The translations under genes were made by a program, and so were the position numbers. Positions 39,541 to 51,812 of a stretch of DNA of 64,000 nucleotides are shown here, piece by piece (within the stretch, counting starts at the first letter, position 1; each line of letters opens with the position of its first letter). Below the pieces are notes generated by a model, which was not told where the DNA came from, ran no database searches, and saw nothing but the letters and a program-made list of their open reading frames with translations. Origin of the DNA: Thunnus maccoyii (taxonomy: Eukaryota > Chordata > Actinopteri > Scombriformes > Scombridae); NCBI RefSeq assembly GCF_910596095.1, contig NC_056554.1:372001-436000 (forward strand), written 5' to 3'.

Positions 39541-40718
39541 TCCATGATTTTACTAACACGCCCCAAAGTGCCCTCCAAATCCCAAAGTTCCCTTCAGCTC
39601 AATGAAGATTATTTAATGTGATTTTAGTATTCAACATTCGTTTGGAAATGATTCTCTGGAACTCATTCCAATGGATGAATGAATTTTAAAAACATAACAA
39701 AGGTATTTTTTTACCGTATGGATTGGATGACAGTGTTATAAAATTATTGTTGTTTTTTTAACATGACAAAAAAAGACTACTGGTGAGATTTCTTGTTTTA
39801 ACTTACATGGGTTACTGATAATCAGTAATCAATAAACACTTCCTTTTTTCCTTGTTCTCAAATATGTCAGAGGGAATAAGATCAGATGTTGCTCTTTGGT
39901 TTGTTGGTATTGTTGACCTTTGTGGCCATCTGTTGCTAAGGGATGAGCAAATCACAGCGTGTGTTGCCAAGCCAAAACAGAATCATGGCATTGACAATCT
40001 TATCATGAAAAAAAATCTAACATGAGGCCATCAGTTAAAAAAAAGAGAGTGAACTGAAAGGAGGAAGCTTTTTGTAATTTTTAATGATTTTTTGATTTTT
40101 ATGAAATTAAACAGGAGTTTACAGATTAAGAAAGAGGAAAGACTGAGTGGCTGAGTTATGGAGCGACAGACCAGATGTGAGGGTACAGTGTCTGCACGTT
40201 TATGTGTATTTGCATCTAAAATTTGCTTCTTTGAAGATGTACAAAGCATCAATTAAAAATGAATAAAAAAATCTTAAAGATGACAGAAACAATGACGTTG
40301 GTGTACCTTAAAATCATTGTTTGAGTCATGTATGCAGCGAATATTGTCTATGGTCTTTCTAGATGTACCTTGTTGTAACCATCGTAATAAACATGCGTTT
40401 GCTGGATGTAAATATGCGCATGTCAATGACTACGTTTGCTACACATAAAAAAACAAATAAAGTCAACTATTTTTATTATGAAAATGCATCATTGTGGAAA
40501 GAGAGAATTTTTATGTGAGTGTGAGAGGAGCCAGATAAGGTGGTTTGGGAAGTCCAGGACATCAGATTCCAGGATAGCCACCTTACTAAGCCTGGACACT
40601 CAGGCATTCATATGAAACAATGTTGAAAACTCACCAGGTGGTTGGCAGACTTCTGTAGTGATTACTACACTTAGAAATGAATATTATGCACTTGTAAAAT
40701 TAAAAGGGACACCACCTC
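39541..40718. other. AT-rich intergenic DNA, nothing recognised
   Basis: No gene or known repeat seen; short frames lack family resemblance. Confidence 0.5.
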
Positions 40719-41240
40719 AATTAATTAATTAATTAACTAAAGGTTCTATATGTAGAACTGTGAAGCAATTTACATGTGTTAATGTTTTTTATTGCGTGAT
40801 GAGTGATCAGGTAGTAATGTTATAACACAACAAAAACTGTGCTATCTAACTAGAAACACCCTGTAGATATTAGCTATCCAGCTAATGAGATGGCTGGATA
40901 GTAAACACGATTGGTAAAAAAAAAAAAGTTGGCGGTTTGTGGGTCGGGTCAGGTTCGGGTGGTCTGTGTGTGTGTTTATGTGTGAGCGAGCGAGCGCACG
41001 TACATACAGTGGGGGGAAGGGCTGACTGGCTGGGAGTGAGAGATGCTTTGCTGAAACATGGTGCAAAACACAACCTGCAATAGTCTCGAGCATGTAAGCA
41101 TGCACGCGAGCACATGAGCGTGAACACCAGGATGTTGACTGTACCTCATTTAACGGCCACAGATGTCACGAATGAAGAGGAATTTCTGATTCCTACATAC
41201 AGAACCTTTAATCAATTAATTAATTAATTAGGGGGGAAAT
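40719..41240. mobile_element. MITE with TAATTAATTAAT ends
   Basis: Left TTAATTAATTAATTAACTAA then AGGTTCTATATGTAGAAC; right CCTACATACAGAACC then TTTAATCAATTAATTAATTA. Inverted repeats of about 40 bp around 440 bp of non-coding sequence, with an insertion preference for TTAAT suggested. Confidence 0.75.
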
Positions 41241-41489
41241 TAATTACATCAAATTAATTAGTCTTATATCTGAAAGTCGTGAACTCTGAATACAGAGAAC
41301 TTCATCTCCGTTAAAAAGGAATACACAAATACACAGTCTGTCCTCACAAGAAAAAACAACAGCATAGATATAAAATTCAGGCCTAACGACCTATAGTTAT
41401 GTTTACACCATCTAGCAGCTGTAGGAATTATGTGTGGGAAGTGACACAGGTGAGATGACGTCAATATAATGTGACTTAATAGATGATTT

Positions 41490-42485
41490 GTTAGCTTCTA
41501 AACCATCAACCTGTCTCTTAGACCCCATCCCAACTAGGCTGCTTAAGGAAGTCTTACCCTTAGTTAGCACCTCTTTACTAGATATGATCAATCTGTCATT
41601 GGTAACAGGCTATGTACTACAGTCCAGTAACTATAATTAAACCTCTTCCTAAGAAGCCCACTCTTGATTTAGCCAACTATAGACCTATATCTCATCTTCC
41701 CTTTCTCTCTAAGATCCTTGAGAAAGCAGTCACCAATCAGTTGTGTGACTTTCCTCATAACAATAGTTTAACAATAGTTTACTGAGGATTTTCAGGATTT
41801 AGAGTTCATCATAGCACAGAGACAGCATGGAAACACTCCATAAATTTTCATTGTTATGCAGATGATACCCAGTTATATTTATCAATGAAGCTAGATGAAA
41901 CCAATCAGTTAAAGAGACTCCAAGCATGCCTTAAGGACATAAAGACCTGGATGACCTGCAATTTTCTGCCACTAAACTCAGGCAAAACTGAAGTTATTGT
42001 GCTTGTCCTTAAACACCTTAGAAACTCTTTATCCAATGGTACAGCTACTCTGGATGGCATTACCCTGGCCTCCAGCACCACTGTAAGGAATCTGGGAGTT
42101 ATCTTTGATCAGGATATGTCCTTTAACTCCCACATAAAACAAATCTCAAGGACTGCCTTTTTTCACTTATGTAATTTTGAAAAAATCAGGCACATCCTGT
42201 CTCAAAAAGATGCAGAAAAATAGTCCACGCATTTGTTACTTCTAGGCTGGATTATTGCAATTCTTTATTATCAGGCTGCCCTTACAAGTCTCTAAAGACT
42301 CTCCAGCTGGTCCAGAATGCAGTTGCATGTGTACTGACAAGAGCTAGAAAAAGAGATCATATTTCTCTCATTTTAGCTTCACTGAATTGGCTTCCTGTAA
42401 AATCCAGAATAGAATTTAAAATCCTTCTCGTCACCTACAAAGTCCTTAATGGTCAGTCACCATTGTATCTTAAAGAGCTCATATT
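41490..42485 (+). pseudogene. L2-like LINE reverse transcriptase fragment
   Basis: Degraded RT from LDPIPTRLLKEVLP (about 41520) and DLANYRPISHLPFLSKILEK (about 41670); then a deletion joins it to YADDTQLYLS and DIKTWMTCNFLPLNSGKTEV. RNLGVIFDQDMSFNSHIKQI (42085 on) and LVQNAV follow. The catalytic YADD box is present but the reading frame is broken. Same family as 54230-55920. Confidence 0.8.
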
Positions 42486-42665
42486 ATCATATCATCACCT
42501 TTTGGATTGTCTGGACTCAGTATTGCAGAATATTTTAAGATGCGCTGGTCTTCAGGTAAAAATGGGGGGTGATGTGTTGTTTTGTCTTTCCCTGCCCCTC
42601 TAATCTCTTTTACAACACCTTTGAAAACATCATAAGCTGATATGAATTCTGGGTCCTGCATTTAA
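42470..42665 (-). pseudogene. Possible tyrosine-recombinase (DUF3504-like) fragment
   Basis: The minus strand from 42661 gives 60 codons, MQDPEFISAYDVFKGVVKEI then AGKDKTTHHPPFLPEDQRIL and LSPDNPKG. The spacing of the basic linker and LSPDNPKG recalls the N-terminal side of Crypton/KIAA1958-type recombinase domains. No catalytic residues are included, so this is tentative. Confidence 0.25.
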
Positions 42666-42721
42666 ACCAGCCCGAAGCCCAAGGTAGCTGCTGATGCTGT
42701 AGAGCTCCCCTTTAGTTGTCT

Positions 42722-44879
42722 AGATGGATCCACAAAATTGCCTCAAGACTGTATTTAGCTTGGTCTTTTTAATGTACTGAATGTCAATGTTTATATTTTT
42801 GAGACTTTGCCAAGTCTGAAAGCAGTTCAAAGCCCATGTTGTTTGCCTTACAGTGTTAGTTTTGCTCTTCTCAAACTTGTCCAGGTTGGCTGATGTCACA
42901 CCTGGAGGTTTGCACTGAAGTATCCAGGCTTATTTCCTCCCCTCATCCTCCCCTGATGACCATTCATAATTTAACTCAACTGTTATTTGTGGAAATATGT
43001 TCATCTTTGCGGTGCAATGTTTGTTACAATCTAAGCTAGATAACATCCATTAATGTAATTAACGAATATTAGAACACATGTAAAGCAGAGTGATAAATGT
43101 ATAGTTAAAAGTCCCAGTGCTGTTGTACTCTATATCAACACTCATGGAATGCCTCTTGTCCAATTAAATTACTTGTTCGGAACTAACTTGTATAAATTGC
43201 AATATTGATTAACCAAATAAACATAGAATACAATCAATACCTTAATTTTCTAATCTGTAAGAACCATTAAGAAAGGTCAACATGATCTTTGTACTAAAAC
43301 CATAGCTAAATAATTCACTTACACTAGTTAATATCAAAATACACTCATGTGGTACCATGTCAATTAACAGATTTTGAAGCAGAATTTGAATTTCCCATAA
43401 TATCAAAATAATTAAATTGTTCTGAAACACAATAAAGGTTAACATTGGTTACAAAGTCAAAATATATAATTTCAAATAATTTAGTGGCATTTTGACTATC
43501 CTAGGTACTCATTGTGTAAAAAAGAGGAGAGGAGGAGGAGGATACACTCAGAAAGAAGCTTCTTCCAAAATTTACTTCAGACTTTAGACTCTAGAGAAAG
43601 TGTGAGTGGAGGGTGGTTCATCCAGGTTGGGGCAGAAAAACAAAGTCGTTAATTCCAACTGACATTTTCCCTTTGTAGCTGGGAAAGGCTGGGTTTTTAG
43701 TTCTGTTCAATGTCTTTTCCCGACATCCTTCATGCCTTTAGGTCAGAGGTCATTGTGTCTGTGTGTGTGTGTGCTCCTGCACCTACACAGACTGTTAAAC
43801 CAAAATAAATCATAATGTTTTTGAGAGAATTTTAGCTTCCTCTCATATTCCTGGGTTCATCCCCTACACTTCTTAGCAACTTTTAAAATAATAAACATGC
43901 AGGTGTTAAGTCACAAAATAATGATAAATTCTGACAAAGAGTTAAAGTATCCTCCATTAAAATCAATACAAACCACGTAAATTCAAAGATGGTGCACAGT
44001 CTCTTTCTTGCTCACTGAGTTCAGTGCAGCTTAGCAGCAGCGTGCTGCTGTGAAGATATGTTGCAGCAATACGAGTGATCTAATAGTCTCATTTGTATTG
44101 CTTGCAGCCACCAGTGGAAGACCTGAGTGTTATTTTCAGAATTCTTTCTGTATCAACTGGATCTGAACAGAAAAAAAAAACCTGGTGGATCATTTCACGC
44201 ATTTCACCATTTCAGGAGCAAGTGGTTGCACAGTTTTTGCGTCCAAATTAAATATACTTTTGTCTAATATGTAGCATTTATAAGACTAGACTTTGACAAA
44301 TGTGTTGTCTGTATTTATTACACTTGTATTCACAGCCGTTTTTCTAGGTGTTTCCTGGTTTTCATGAAGAAGTGTGGCTTATCCATATTTTGCAATGCTT
44401 TACATTTCTTCAATTACTTGGTTCTATTAGAACTGAAACACTTTCAAATTTGAGGGTCACATCTGTTTTGGAGTTAAATATAATGAACATATTGGGTATC
44501 AATATCTGTGAGAAATGAAGCCTAGGCTATTTGTCAATCTACATCAAATCCACCTCTGAATTGGGATCCAAATAATCCTGAGTTCTGGCATCAATTTAAT
44601 CCAGATCTGCCCTAAATTTTGAAATACTCAAATACAGCATTTTGTCCGGATTAAAGGCAAAGTTGGATTACCAAATCTGAATCTAAATCTTCAGGATCAG
44701 AAATCTTTGGATCTGCTTTGAAATACCTAATTTTCAGATAAGATCATAATTTAATCTAATCCAACCAATATAATCCTGTGAGATCATTTTGAAATACTGG
44801 CCCCAGAGTGACTGAAATGTCTAGCCCTCTGTGGGGTAGTTATATGTACTATGTAAATTGTACAGTAAATTGATAAAAC
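42722..44879. other. Intergenic DNA, mostly unrecognised
   Basis: No gene seen. A repeat-like patch at about 44570-44810 has several TTTTGAAATACT motifs and ends CCTGTGAGATCATTTTGAAA then TACTGGCCCC, probably a decayed MITE. Confidence 0.45.
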
Positions 44880-44934
44880 TGATGGATGGATGAATGGATG
44901 GGTGGATGGATGGATGGATGGATGGATGGATGGT
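44880..44934. repeat. (GGAT)n microsatellite
   Basis: About thirteen GGAT units with a few changes. Confidence 0.95.
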
Positions 44935-45134
44935 TTTTGAAGCACTCACTATGAAATTAAAAGAGAAAGAGAGGGACATTAGGAAACAGTATGAGGACTG
45001 TGAATATCAACAGCAAATCTCATTAAAATCAAGGTAATAATTCTTGAGAGAGTTTATCATCAAAAAAATCTTGGTCGGGCACAAATTCTAACTTCTTATG
45101 TGTTTGGTTTAACAAAATTATGAAAAACATGCAA

Positions 45135-45206
45135 TACCAGTCAAAAGTTTGGACACACCCTCCCGTTCCCTTGAATGAGGGAGTGTGTCCAAACTTTTGA
45201 CTTATA
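45135..45206. mobile_element. Minimal Tc1-type element: two TIRs with an 11-bp centre
   Basis: Left ACCAGTCAAAAGTTTGGACA then CACCCTCCC, right GAGGGAGTGTGTCCAAACTT then TTGACTTA, nearly perfect inverted copies of a Tc1-type end, with TA at both outer edges. Whole unit 72 bp. Confidence 0.75.
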
Positions 45207-45421
45207 TTGTATTTTTTCACTTAGTTCTAGTGGTTTCTCTCCATGAAGATAGTTTTGGTTTTCTTTGTACAGGTTTTAAGGTATGTCTCTGACTTTTCTG
45301 CATCCTCTCCAATACAATAAATGTAGATGGAATTTAGTTTGTGCTGCCCACAGCTTTGAAAAACAATATTTTATTCAGAGTAAAAGGGACACCATGGTCA
45401 GCACACATAAAAATTAATGGT

Positions 45422-45472
45422 GCAGGTTGCTTTTGTTTATACATTAGCACTGTATAAACAAAAGCAACCTGC
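45422..45472. repeat. Perfect 21-bp inverted repeat with 9-base loop
   Basis: GCAGGTTGCTTTTGTTTATA plus C at 45422-45442 is exactly repeated in inverse at 45452-45472; the loop is ATTAGCACT. Too short for a typical microRNA precursor. The flanks show no transposon ends I know. Confidence 0.85.
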
Positions 45473-46188
45473 TCATTTATTTCAGGGGACGATACCAAAG
45501 GTACTGGCAAAAAAACACAGGGTTGTCCAACAAATAAGTCGAACCTGCTTCAATGCAACATCATCCGGCAACACACTGATGGGCAGTCAAACATGTGGAA
45601 GAACACATTTCCTTCAGCAGAATTCTACTGTTGTGACTGTCAAGATGGAGGGACATTTTTTCTGGAGAAAAAACCACACACACAAAAACACACCATTCAG
45701 CTTCATTGTTTTGAGGTGGAGGCAGAAATATTAGAGACCCTTAACTGAAAACTTGGACAAATGAACATGAATAAATACCATGAGAGGGAAATGTTTTTTG
45801 TCATTTGCCTGAGTGTCCCTTAAAGGATGGGTTCACAGTTTTTCAAGTGTGTCTTAAAACAGTTAGGTGTCCATATGAACACTTAAAGAAGTTTTTCCTC
45901 ACTGTAATCACTCCTCCTGTTCATACTGGCTATTAAAAGACCCACATCATAGATTGTTTATAAAGATGGGCAACATGCTAGCTCCCCAAAAGTGAATCCA
46001 AAATATCTTGATCGTCCCATGGTGGCTGGTTGCTGTATAGGTATAAACCTCACCCCTCCCATGTTAGTGGATGGGACATGAGCCAAACTAAAAGAAATCA
46101 AAGCCCACGTCCAATAAAGTTTTCCCAAAGATAGTTTCTCATTTTAGGTAATTCTCAGACAAGCCGAGTGACTGCACTAGTTTTTGAT

Positions 46189-48448
46189 GGAAGATGCTAA
46201 TGTACGTTTTCATTTGTGATTCACTGCCAGCTGTAGCTGCTAGTTACCAACTGGTTTTTCCAGTAACACTTCATTTTACGGGTCCACAAATTTCATGGTA
46301 ATTAGGTGGTAATTAGCAAGTAATTTCTTTGAAATTTCTTTGAAATTACCCCAAAATTTACCTCAAATTTCATGGTAATTAGGTGATAATTAGCAAGTAA
46401 CTTCTTTGAAATTACTCTGAAATTACCTCAAAATTTGTCTCAACTTTCATGGTAAGTAGTAATAAGCAAGTAAGTTGTTTGAAATTTTGTTGAAATTACC
46501 ACAAAACTACCCAATTTCATGGTAAATAAGTGAGTTGTTGCAGCTTAATTTCCGAGTAGTTTCTGTCTAATTTCTACTGAGTGGACCCCTTAATTGAAGT
46601 GAGTTGTTGCTGCCTAATTTCCAAGTAAGTTCTGCCTAACTTCTGTGAATCATACCAGTTTAACTTCCAACTAGTTTCTGTCTAATTTCTACTGAGTGGA
46701 CCCCTAAATTGAAGTGAGTTGTTGCTGCCTAATTTCCAAGTAATTTCTTCCTAACTTCTGTGGATCATACCAGCTTAACTTCCAACTAGTTTCTGTCTAA
46801 TTTCTAATGAGTGGACCCTTAAATTGAAGTGAGTTGTTGCTGTCTAATTTCCAAGTAATTTCTGCTTAACTTCTGGGGATCATACCAGCTTAATTTCCAA
46901 CTAGTTTCTGTCTAATTTCTACCGAGTGGACCCCTAAATTGAAGTGAGTTGTTGCAGCTTAATTTCCAAGTAGTTTCTGCCTAACTTCTGCAGGCCAGTA
47001 AATTGAAGTATGATTTTTAACCATTTAAATTCTCACCAATTTCTGTACAATTTCAGCAGATCAGTCCAACCTTGCAACAAATTTCCAATATATCCGTTTT
47101 TTAAAAATTGTAGCCGCTATAAATTTCTAGTTACTGACAAATACAACTTAATAATCAAGAATCAAGTTACAAATTGACCGTTTTAAAAGTCCTTACTTCC
47201 TTATTAAGGCCTGATAATATTGTCTTCACACCACTCAACAAATGTCACTTTTATGTTTTCAGACAATACATTAACAAAGAAATTAAATTTATACAAGGTT
47301 TCTGACATGAAAACACAGCATTTGTGTTGTGCTACTTTTACACATTAAAAAACAGTCTGATGTCTTTAAGAAGGCGTCCAACCATTCCATCATGTTTTTT
47401 GGCCAACCGGTGGTTCCACTCGATGAATCTGAGGTTCATCTTAAGAGCTGTGGCCGTTCTCCTCCCCCTGAATCGGTAGATGTTCTCCTTATAAGAACAC
47501 CAGGCTCTCTCAATATGTTATTTATGAGACTCTGTCTGTAGATACACAAAGTGTCGCCTATGGTTGGCATGATAATGGATGGAACCATAAGCTCTCTCCA
47601 ACAATCTGTGATAAAAACAAAACTAATAAAAACAAACTAGTGAAAATTAAACTGAAGCTAAACCAAATTCAACAACTCTTGGGAGTGTAGCTCCTTTTAA
47701 GGAATACGGCAGTGCATAATATGTGTGCGTAGTGGGTGAGTAGTTGAGTGAGAGAGCGAGTGGCAGAAAAGTGATGTGAATGTGAGCAGAGCAGAGGAAA
47801 AGGTTGGCAATAAGTGGTCAGTCTGATAGTAAATGTATAGTAAAGACTACAGTGTGTAAGTTTAGAAATGCTGCAGCTTGTCAAGACCAAGAAAAGTCAC
47901 GTCTGTTGTTTCCCCAACTGCTGGAAAAGTGAAGGGGGTTAGCTCCAAAGTTAGCAACAATGGGTTAGCCTAACCTGAAGACACTAAACAGAGAAAGAAA
48001 ACGGAGAAATGTCTGGCTGCTTAGTCTCCCGACTTTTACTCAGTAGAAATTAGACAGAAACTACTCTGAAATTAAGCTGCAACAACTCACTTATTTACCA
48101 TGAAATTTGAGGTAAATGCTGGGGTAATTTTGTGGTAATTTCAACAAAATTTCAAATAACTTACTTGCTTATTATATCTACTCACCATGAAAGTTGAGAC
48201 AAATTTTGAGGTAATTTCGGAGTAATTTCAAAGAAGTTACTTGCTGATTATCACCTAGTTACCATGAAATTTGAGGTAAATTTTGGGGTAATTTCAAAGA
48301 AATTTCAAAGAAGTTACTTGCTAATTACCACCTAATTACCATGAAATTTGTGGACCCGTAAAATGAAGTGTTACCGGAAAAACCAGTCGGTAACTAGCAG
48401 CTACAGCTGGCAGTGAATCACAAATTAAAACGTACATTAGCATCTTCC
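46189..48448. mobile_element. Long-TIR element (about 400-bp inverted repeats)
   Basis: The left arm 46189-46585 and the right arm 48036-48448 are inverted copies: GGAAGATGCTAATGTACGTT, GTAACACTTCATTTTACGGG, CAAATTTCATGGTAATTAGG and onward. The arms themselves contain repeats of CATGGTAATTAGGTGATAAT. The interior has a 115-bp tandem repeat and, on the minus strand near 47520-47340, a broken frame INNIERAWCSYKENIYRFRG and MNLRFIEWNHRLAKKHD that might be the end of a DDE transposase (IS1016/Merlin-like is a guess). Confidence 0.7.
46530..47010. repeat. 115-bp tandem repeat, about four copies
   Basis: GAGTGGACCC occurs with GTGGACC at 46581, 46696, 46811 and 46926, exactly 115 apart; the unit also holds GAAGTGAGTTGTTGCTGCCT and CTAACTTCTGTGGATCATAC. 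It lies next to the left inverted repeat. Confidence 0.9.
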
Positions 48449-48640
48449 GGTGTTACCGTTTTTCCTATGCACAGTGGATTTTATCCCCCATCACTTACAT
48501 TAAGTGCAGCATGAAGGGATCTTCTAATGGTCAGTTTGAACAGGAGGAATAATTACAGAAAGAAAACATGTTTCAATGTTCATTCAGGCACCTGACTGTT
48601 GTCTTAAGACAGACAAAAAATGAACCCACCCTTTAAATGA

Positions 48641-49155
48641 ACAAAAATCACTAAATTTAGGCTAATAACAGCCTTGATGGCCTGGAACATTTTTAAAACT
48701 ATTGTTCTTCTTGGTAATAAATCGTTAAAAACAAATCAAATCTTGGGTTAGGAATGATAATCCCCTGTGATCTCTGTGTGGTCTCTCTGGCTGATTACAA
48801 CACAGACAGTAATTACAGGTGGGAAGGAACAGAAAACAGGCTTGCTTTGATAAGTCGTGCCGCTCCGGGGTGGGGGTGTTCAGCAGGTGATTAGAGGTTA
48901 GGATACTGATGAGGAGGAGATGCTGATTGTGGGCTGAAGGGATGTGCAAACGCCCACGCAGACCAGTAACCACTAATGCATATCTTTGTCAAGGTTTGAG
49001 AAACACTGAAATTCATGGAGGTGCCTTAGAGTGGTCATTGCTCCTCCACTGGAGCCTTCTGATGTCTAATGACAAGGACTTTCACAAGCTGCCAGAGCTC
49101 ATTCAGTCATTCACCCTCAGGACAGGCAACATGAACAGATGTGTAAATTGACTCT

Positions 49156-49219
<64 letters not shown>

Positions 49220-49630
49220 TTGTGTGTGTGACAGAGATGCACAGAGATAAAAGACAGAAAGGATGAGATGGGGGCATGCATTAGTAAATGAAAAAGTCAA
49301 AGCAAGACTGCAGGTAAGGTTGAGGCATGAGGTTAAAATTAGTTTATGGCTACACTGAAATAGACTCAAATGAAAGGCTGCTGGTAAAAATAAAAGAGCA
49401 GACCAGAGCCTGGGGAAAAGAGAAGACAGATGACAGGTTGAAGGAAAAAGTACCAGAGGGCTGGGCAGAGGCAGAGGCAGGGAGGAGGGAGGGATGAGTT
49501 AAGGGAGAAGTGGAGAGGTTGATGGTTGCAGCTCTGCCCACGGAGAGGTGCAGCAGTGATTCATGATGTCACGTGGTGAAGACTGGGTGACTCATCCACC
49601 AACATCATCATGCAGCCACTGCAGAGCACC

Positions 49631-49671
<41 letters not shown>

Positions 49672-49674
49672 ACA

Positions 49675-49716
<42 letters not shown>

Positions 49717-49944
49717 AAAGCGCACACATTAGACATACAATATGTATGCATGCTGATGCAAATAAAATCACGAGCTGATCAGACATATTAATGAGCATGT
49801 ACTGTAAATGCTCAAAAGTGAACATGAAGCAGCATGCTCATTAAAACTATTACACACATGCATGAAAATAAACATACAACAGCTGCTGGCAACGATGAAC
49901 AGAAGTACAGAGGTAAGTCTGGTTATCTCTCTCTCTCTCCCTCA

Positions 49945-49977
<33 letters not shown>

Positions 49978-50190
49978 GCACACAGACACACACAGTTGTG
50001 TTTCCATCCCTTCAGAGGACATTGTATTGTCTTACATTCATTTCCTTGACACTTACCGATAACCCCAACCACTTTAAACCAAGTCTTCACCCTAAAAAGA
50101 ATGATTTATATAATGGGGATTTGCTTTTTGTCAAATGAAGAAGCACCTTAGCCCCATGAAGTTAATGCTGGTGCTGGTAGCCTCTTCATT
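48641..50190. repeat. Unrecognised DNA with three dinucleotide microsatellites
   Basis: (TG)n at about 49158-49220, (CA)n at 49637-49713 and (TC)n/(CA)n at 49926-49990. No gene is seen. GTCACGTGG and GTGACTCA near 49568-49590 resemble E-box and AP-1 sites without other support. Confidence 0.7.
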
Positions 50191-50199
50191 AGTTAAAGG

Positions 50200-50995
50200 A
50201 GGAGGATCCAACACAGACTTGATCATTTCATCAATTTCTTTATTTAGCCCAACGTTTTGACTTACATCTTCATCAGGGGCCAATTAGGAACACTGGGTTG
50301 AAAACCACTTTTTATACATTTTCAAACATCACAAGGCATCCTATAGGATAAGCATCATTCACTAATCGAGCACCATCTTGTGGTTAAATTAAATTATAAC
50401 ACATCAATCCAGCCAAAAGGACAAATCAAATATCAAATTCCAATATAATTTCCAACAAATTGTTTCAAAGCCAAATAATAAGTTACACTTAGCTTGTAAG
50501 GAAACACCTCAAGTCTAGCTCTTCATTCAGTTCATGTGGTGATAGTGTGTTTAATTTATGTATCCGAAATGCTTCATGTTTTAAAAGCAATGGATCCAGA
50601 TTGCCACCTCGCTTATTGCAGTTCACTTTCTCAAAGCCTTGAAAGTGAAGACTAGAAATTGTGTCTGTGTTCTACAAAATGTTTTGCTGCAGGAGAGGTT
50701 AGACCCTGTCTCCTAAGAGTGTTTTTGTGAACTGAAATGCAAACCTTCAATTGTTGTTTTGTCCTCCTCATATACATCAAGCCACATGGACATTTCAGTA
50801 TGTAAACAACCCCACTGGTGCCACAAGTAATACGTCCCTTCACATTAAAAGTCTGTTCTGAATGGGGATGTCTGAACTCTTTAGTGCGGGTTGTGTTGTT
50901 GCAATGACAAGGAGAATTCAGGTTATCATGGACTTTTGGGTGGCTTCTCAAATCTGAAGACACTAGAATGACTTTGTTTGAAAGTCACATTTTTG
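50200..50995 (-). pseudogene. Penelope-like element 3' end with GIY-YIG endonuclease
   Basis: The minus strand from 50963 reads CHCNNTTRTKEFRHPHSEQT and GRITCGTSGVVYILKCPCGL, then MYMRRTKQQLKVCISVHKNT and SPAAKHFVEHRHNF. This is the cysteine/histidine linker and GIY-YIG domain of Penelope-like retroelements. The GIY is VVY here, and the YIG position, usually YVGKT, has become MYMRRT, so the nuclease is probably dead. Further 3', AGCCCAACGTTTTGACTTAC and CTTCATCAGGGGCC is a typical terminal motif. RT is absent. Confidence 0.8.
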
Positions 50996-51812
50996 TACAA
51001 ACTGTAGAGTGTTCTGGGTTCAGTTTGACCCGTATTTATTCAAAAATCACATTAAAAAATGACATTTTATTAAATTAATTGAAATCATGAAATTATGTAT
51101 TATAAATTATGTTCTCCTGTTTTAGGACCATAATAATATAGTATGCTTGTGATTTTTTTTTCCATAGCAGTTAGTGTAAAACCTAAACCTAGCCTCAATA
51201 CACTCTCTCTGCAAGCTTCTTCAAGGATTAATCACCTTTTTAATATGACTGATGAGGTATTTATGAATGAAAAAAAGATTTGTGGTTCAGAAATTTGGTA
51301 TTGAGAGTAATTATGAGTCAGAATATGAACAGTATGTGAGGATAAACCCTGAGTGGAGTGTTACCCAGAGGGTTAATCCAGGAAGGACACATGTAACAGG
51401 ACTACTAAAGGCTACACCTTAGTCATGTCCTCAGTAATAATTCTAGAATTTTAGGGCTTTTATCATGAAATAAAGAGATGTTTTCATTCTACAAAGGCTT
51501 GTTTAAGGAATTTATTACCTTCCACAACAGCTATACATATGGCACCAGGTTAAGTTTACAGAAAATATAACTAAGTAAAATAATACTAATCTGATATTAT
51601 TACTGAGTTGGGTTGTAAGCTTGTCAAAAATGTCTCAGGAGGGTGGAGTTGTGTGTGGGGACACTAGACCTCAATATTTTTTTCCTGTATCTCTCTCATT
51701 GGAAACAAAATGATTCTACTGATCTATAATGATGCCTTGGTTGCTCTTAATCACTGTCACTCTATTGTAAACTCAGGGTTTTTGTCCCCGCTAGGATTCT
51801 GATCCTCTGAGG
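50996..51812. other. AT-rich intergenic DNA, nothing recognised
   Basis: No gene or repeat identified. Confidence 0.45.

Larger units (their letters stand above)
45822..48640. mobile_element. Outer palindromic TIR element, interrupted
   Basis: The left end TTAAAGGATGGGTTCACAGT and TCTTAAAACAGTTAGGTGTC, CACTCCTCCTGTTCATACTG are mirrored at the right by GAACAGGAGGAATAATTACA, GCACCTGACTGTTGTCTTAA and TGAACCCACCCTTTAA. Its arms, about 110 bp each, surround the 46189-48448 element. Confidence 0.7.

Noticed and set aside
45422..45472. microRNA precursor
   Set aside because: The stem is only 21 bp with a 9-base loop; precursors need a longer, imperfect stem of about 30 bp or more.
46530..47010. 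CRISPR array
   Set aside because: The 115-bp units are contiguous tandem repeats without unique spacers, in a vertebrate genome.
49103..49825. Thr-His and Cys-Val repeat frames
   Set aside because: Translations of (TG)n and (CA)n microsatellites.
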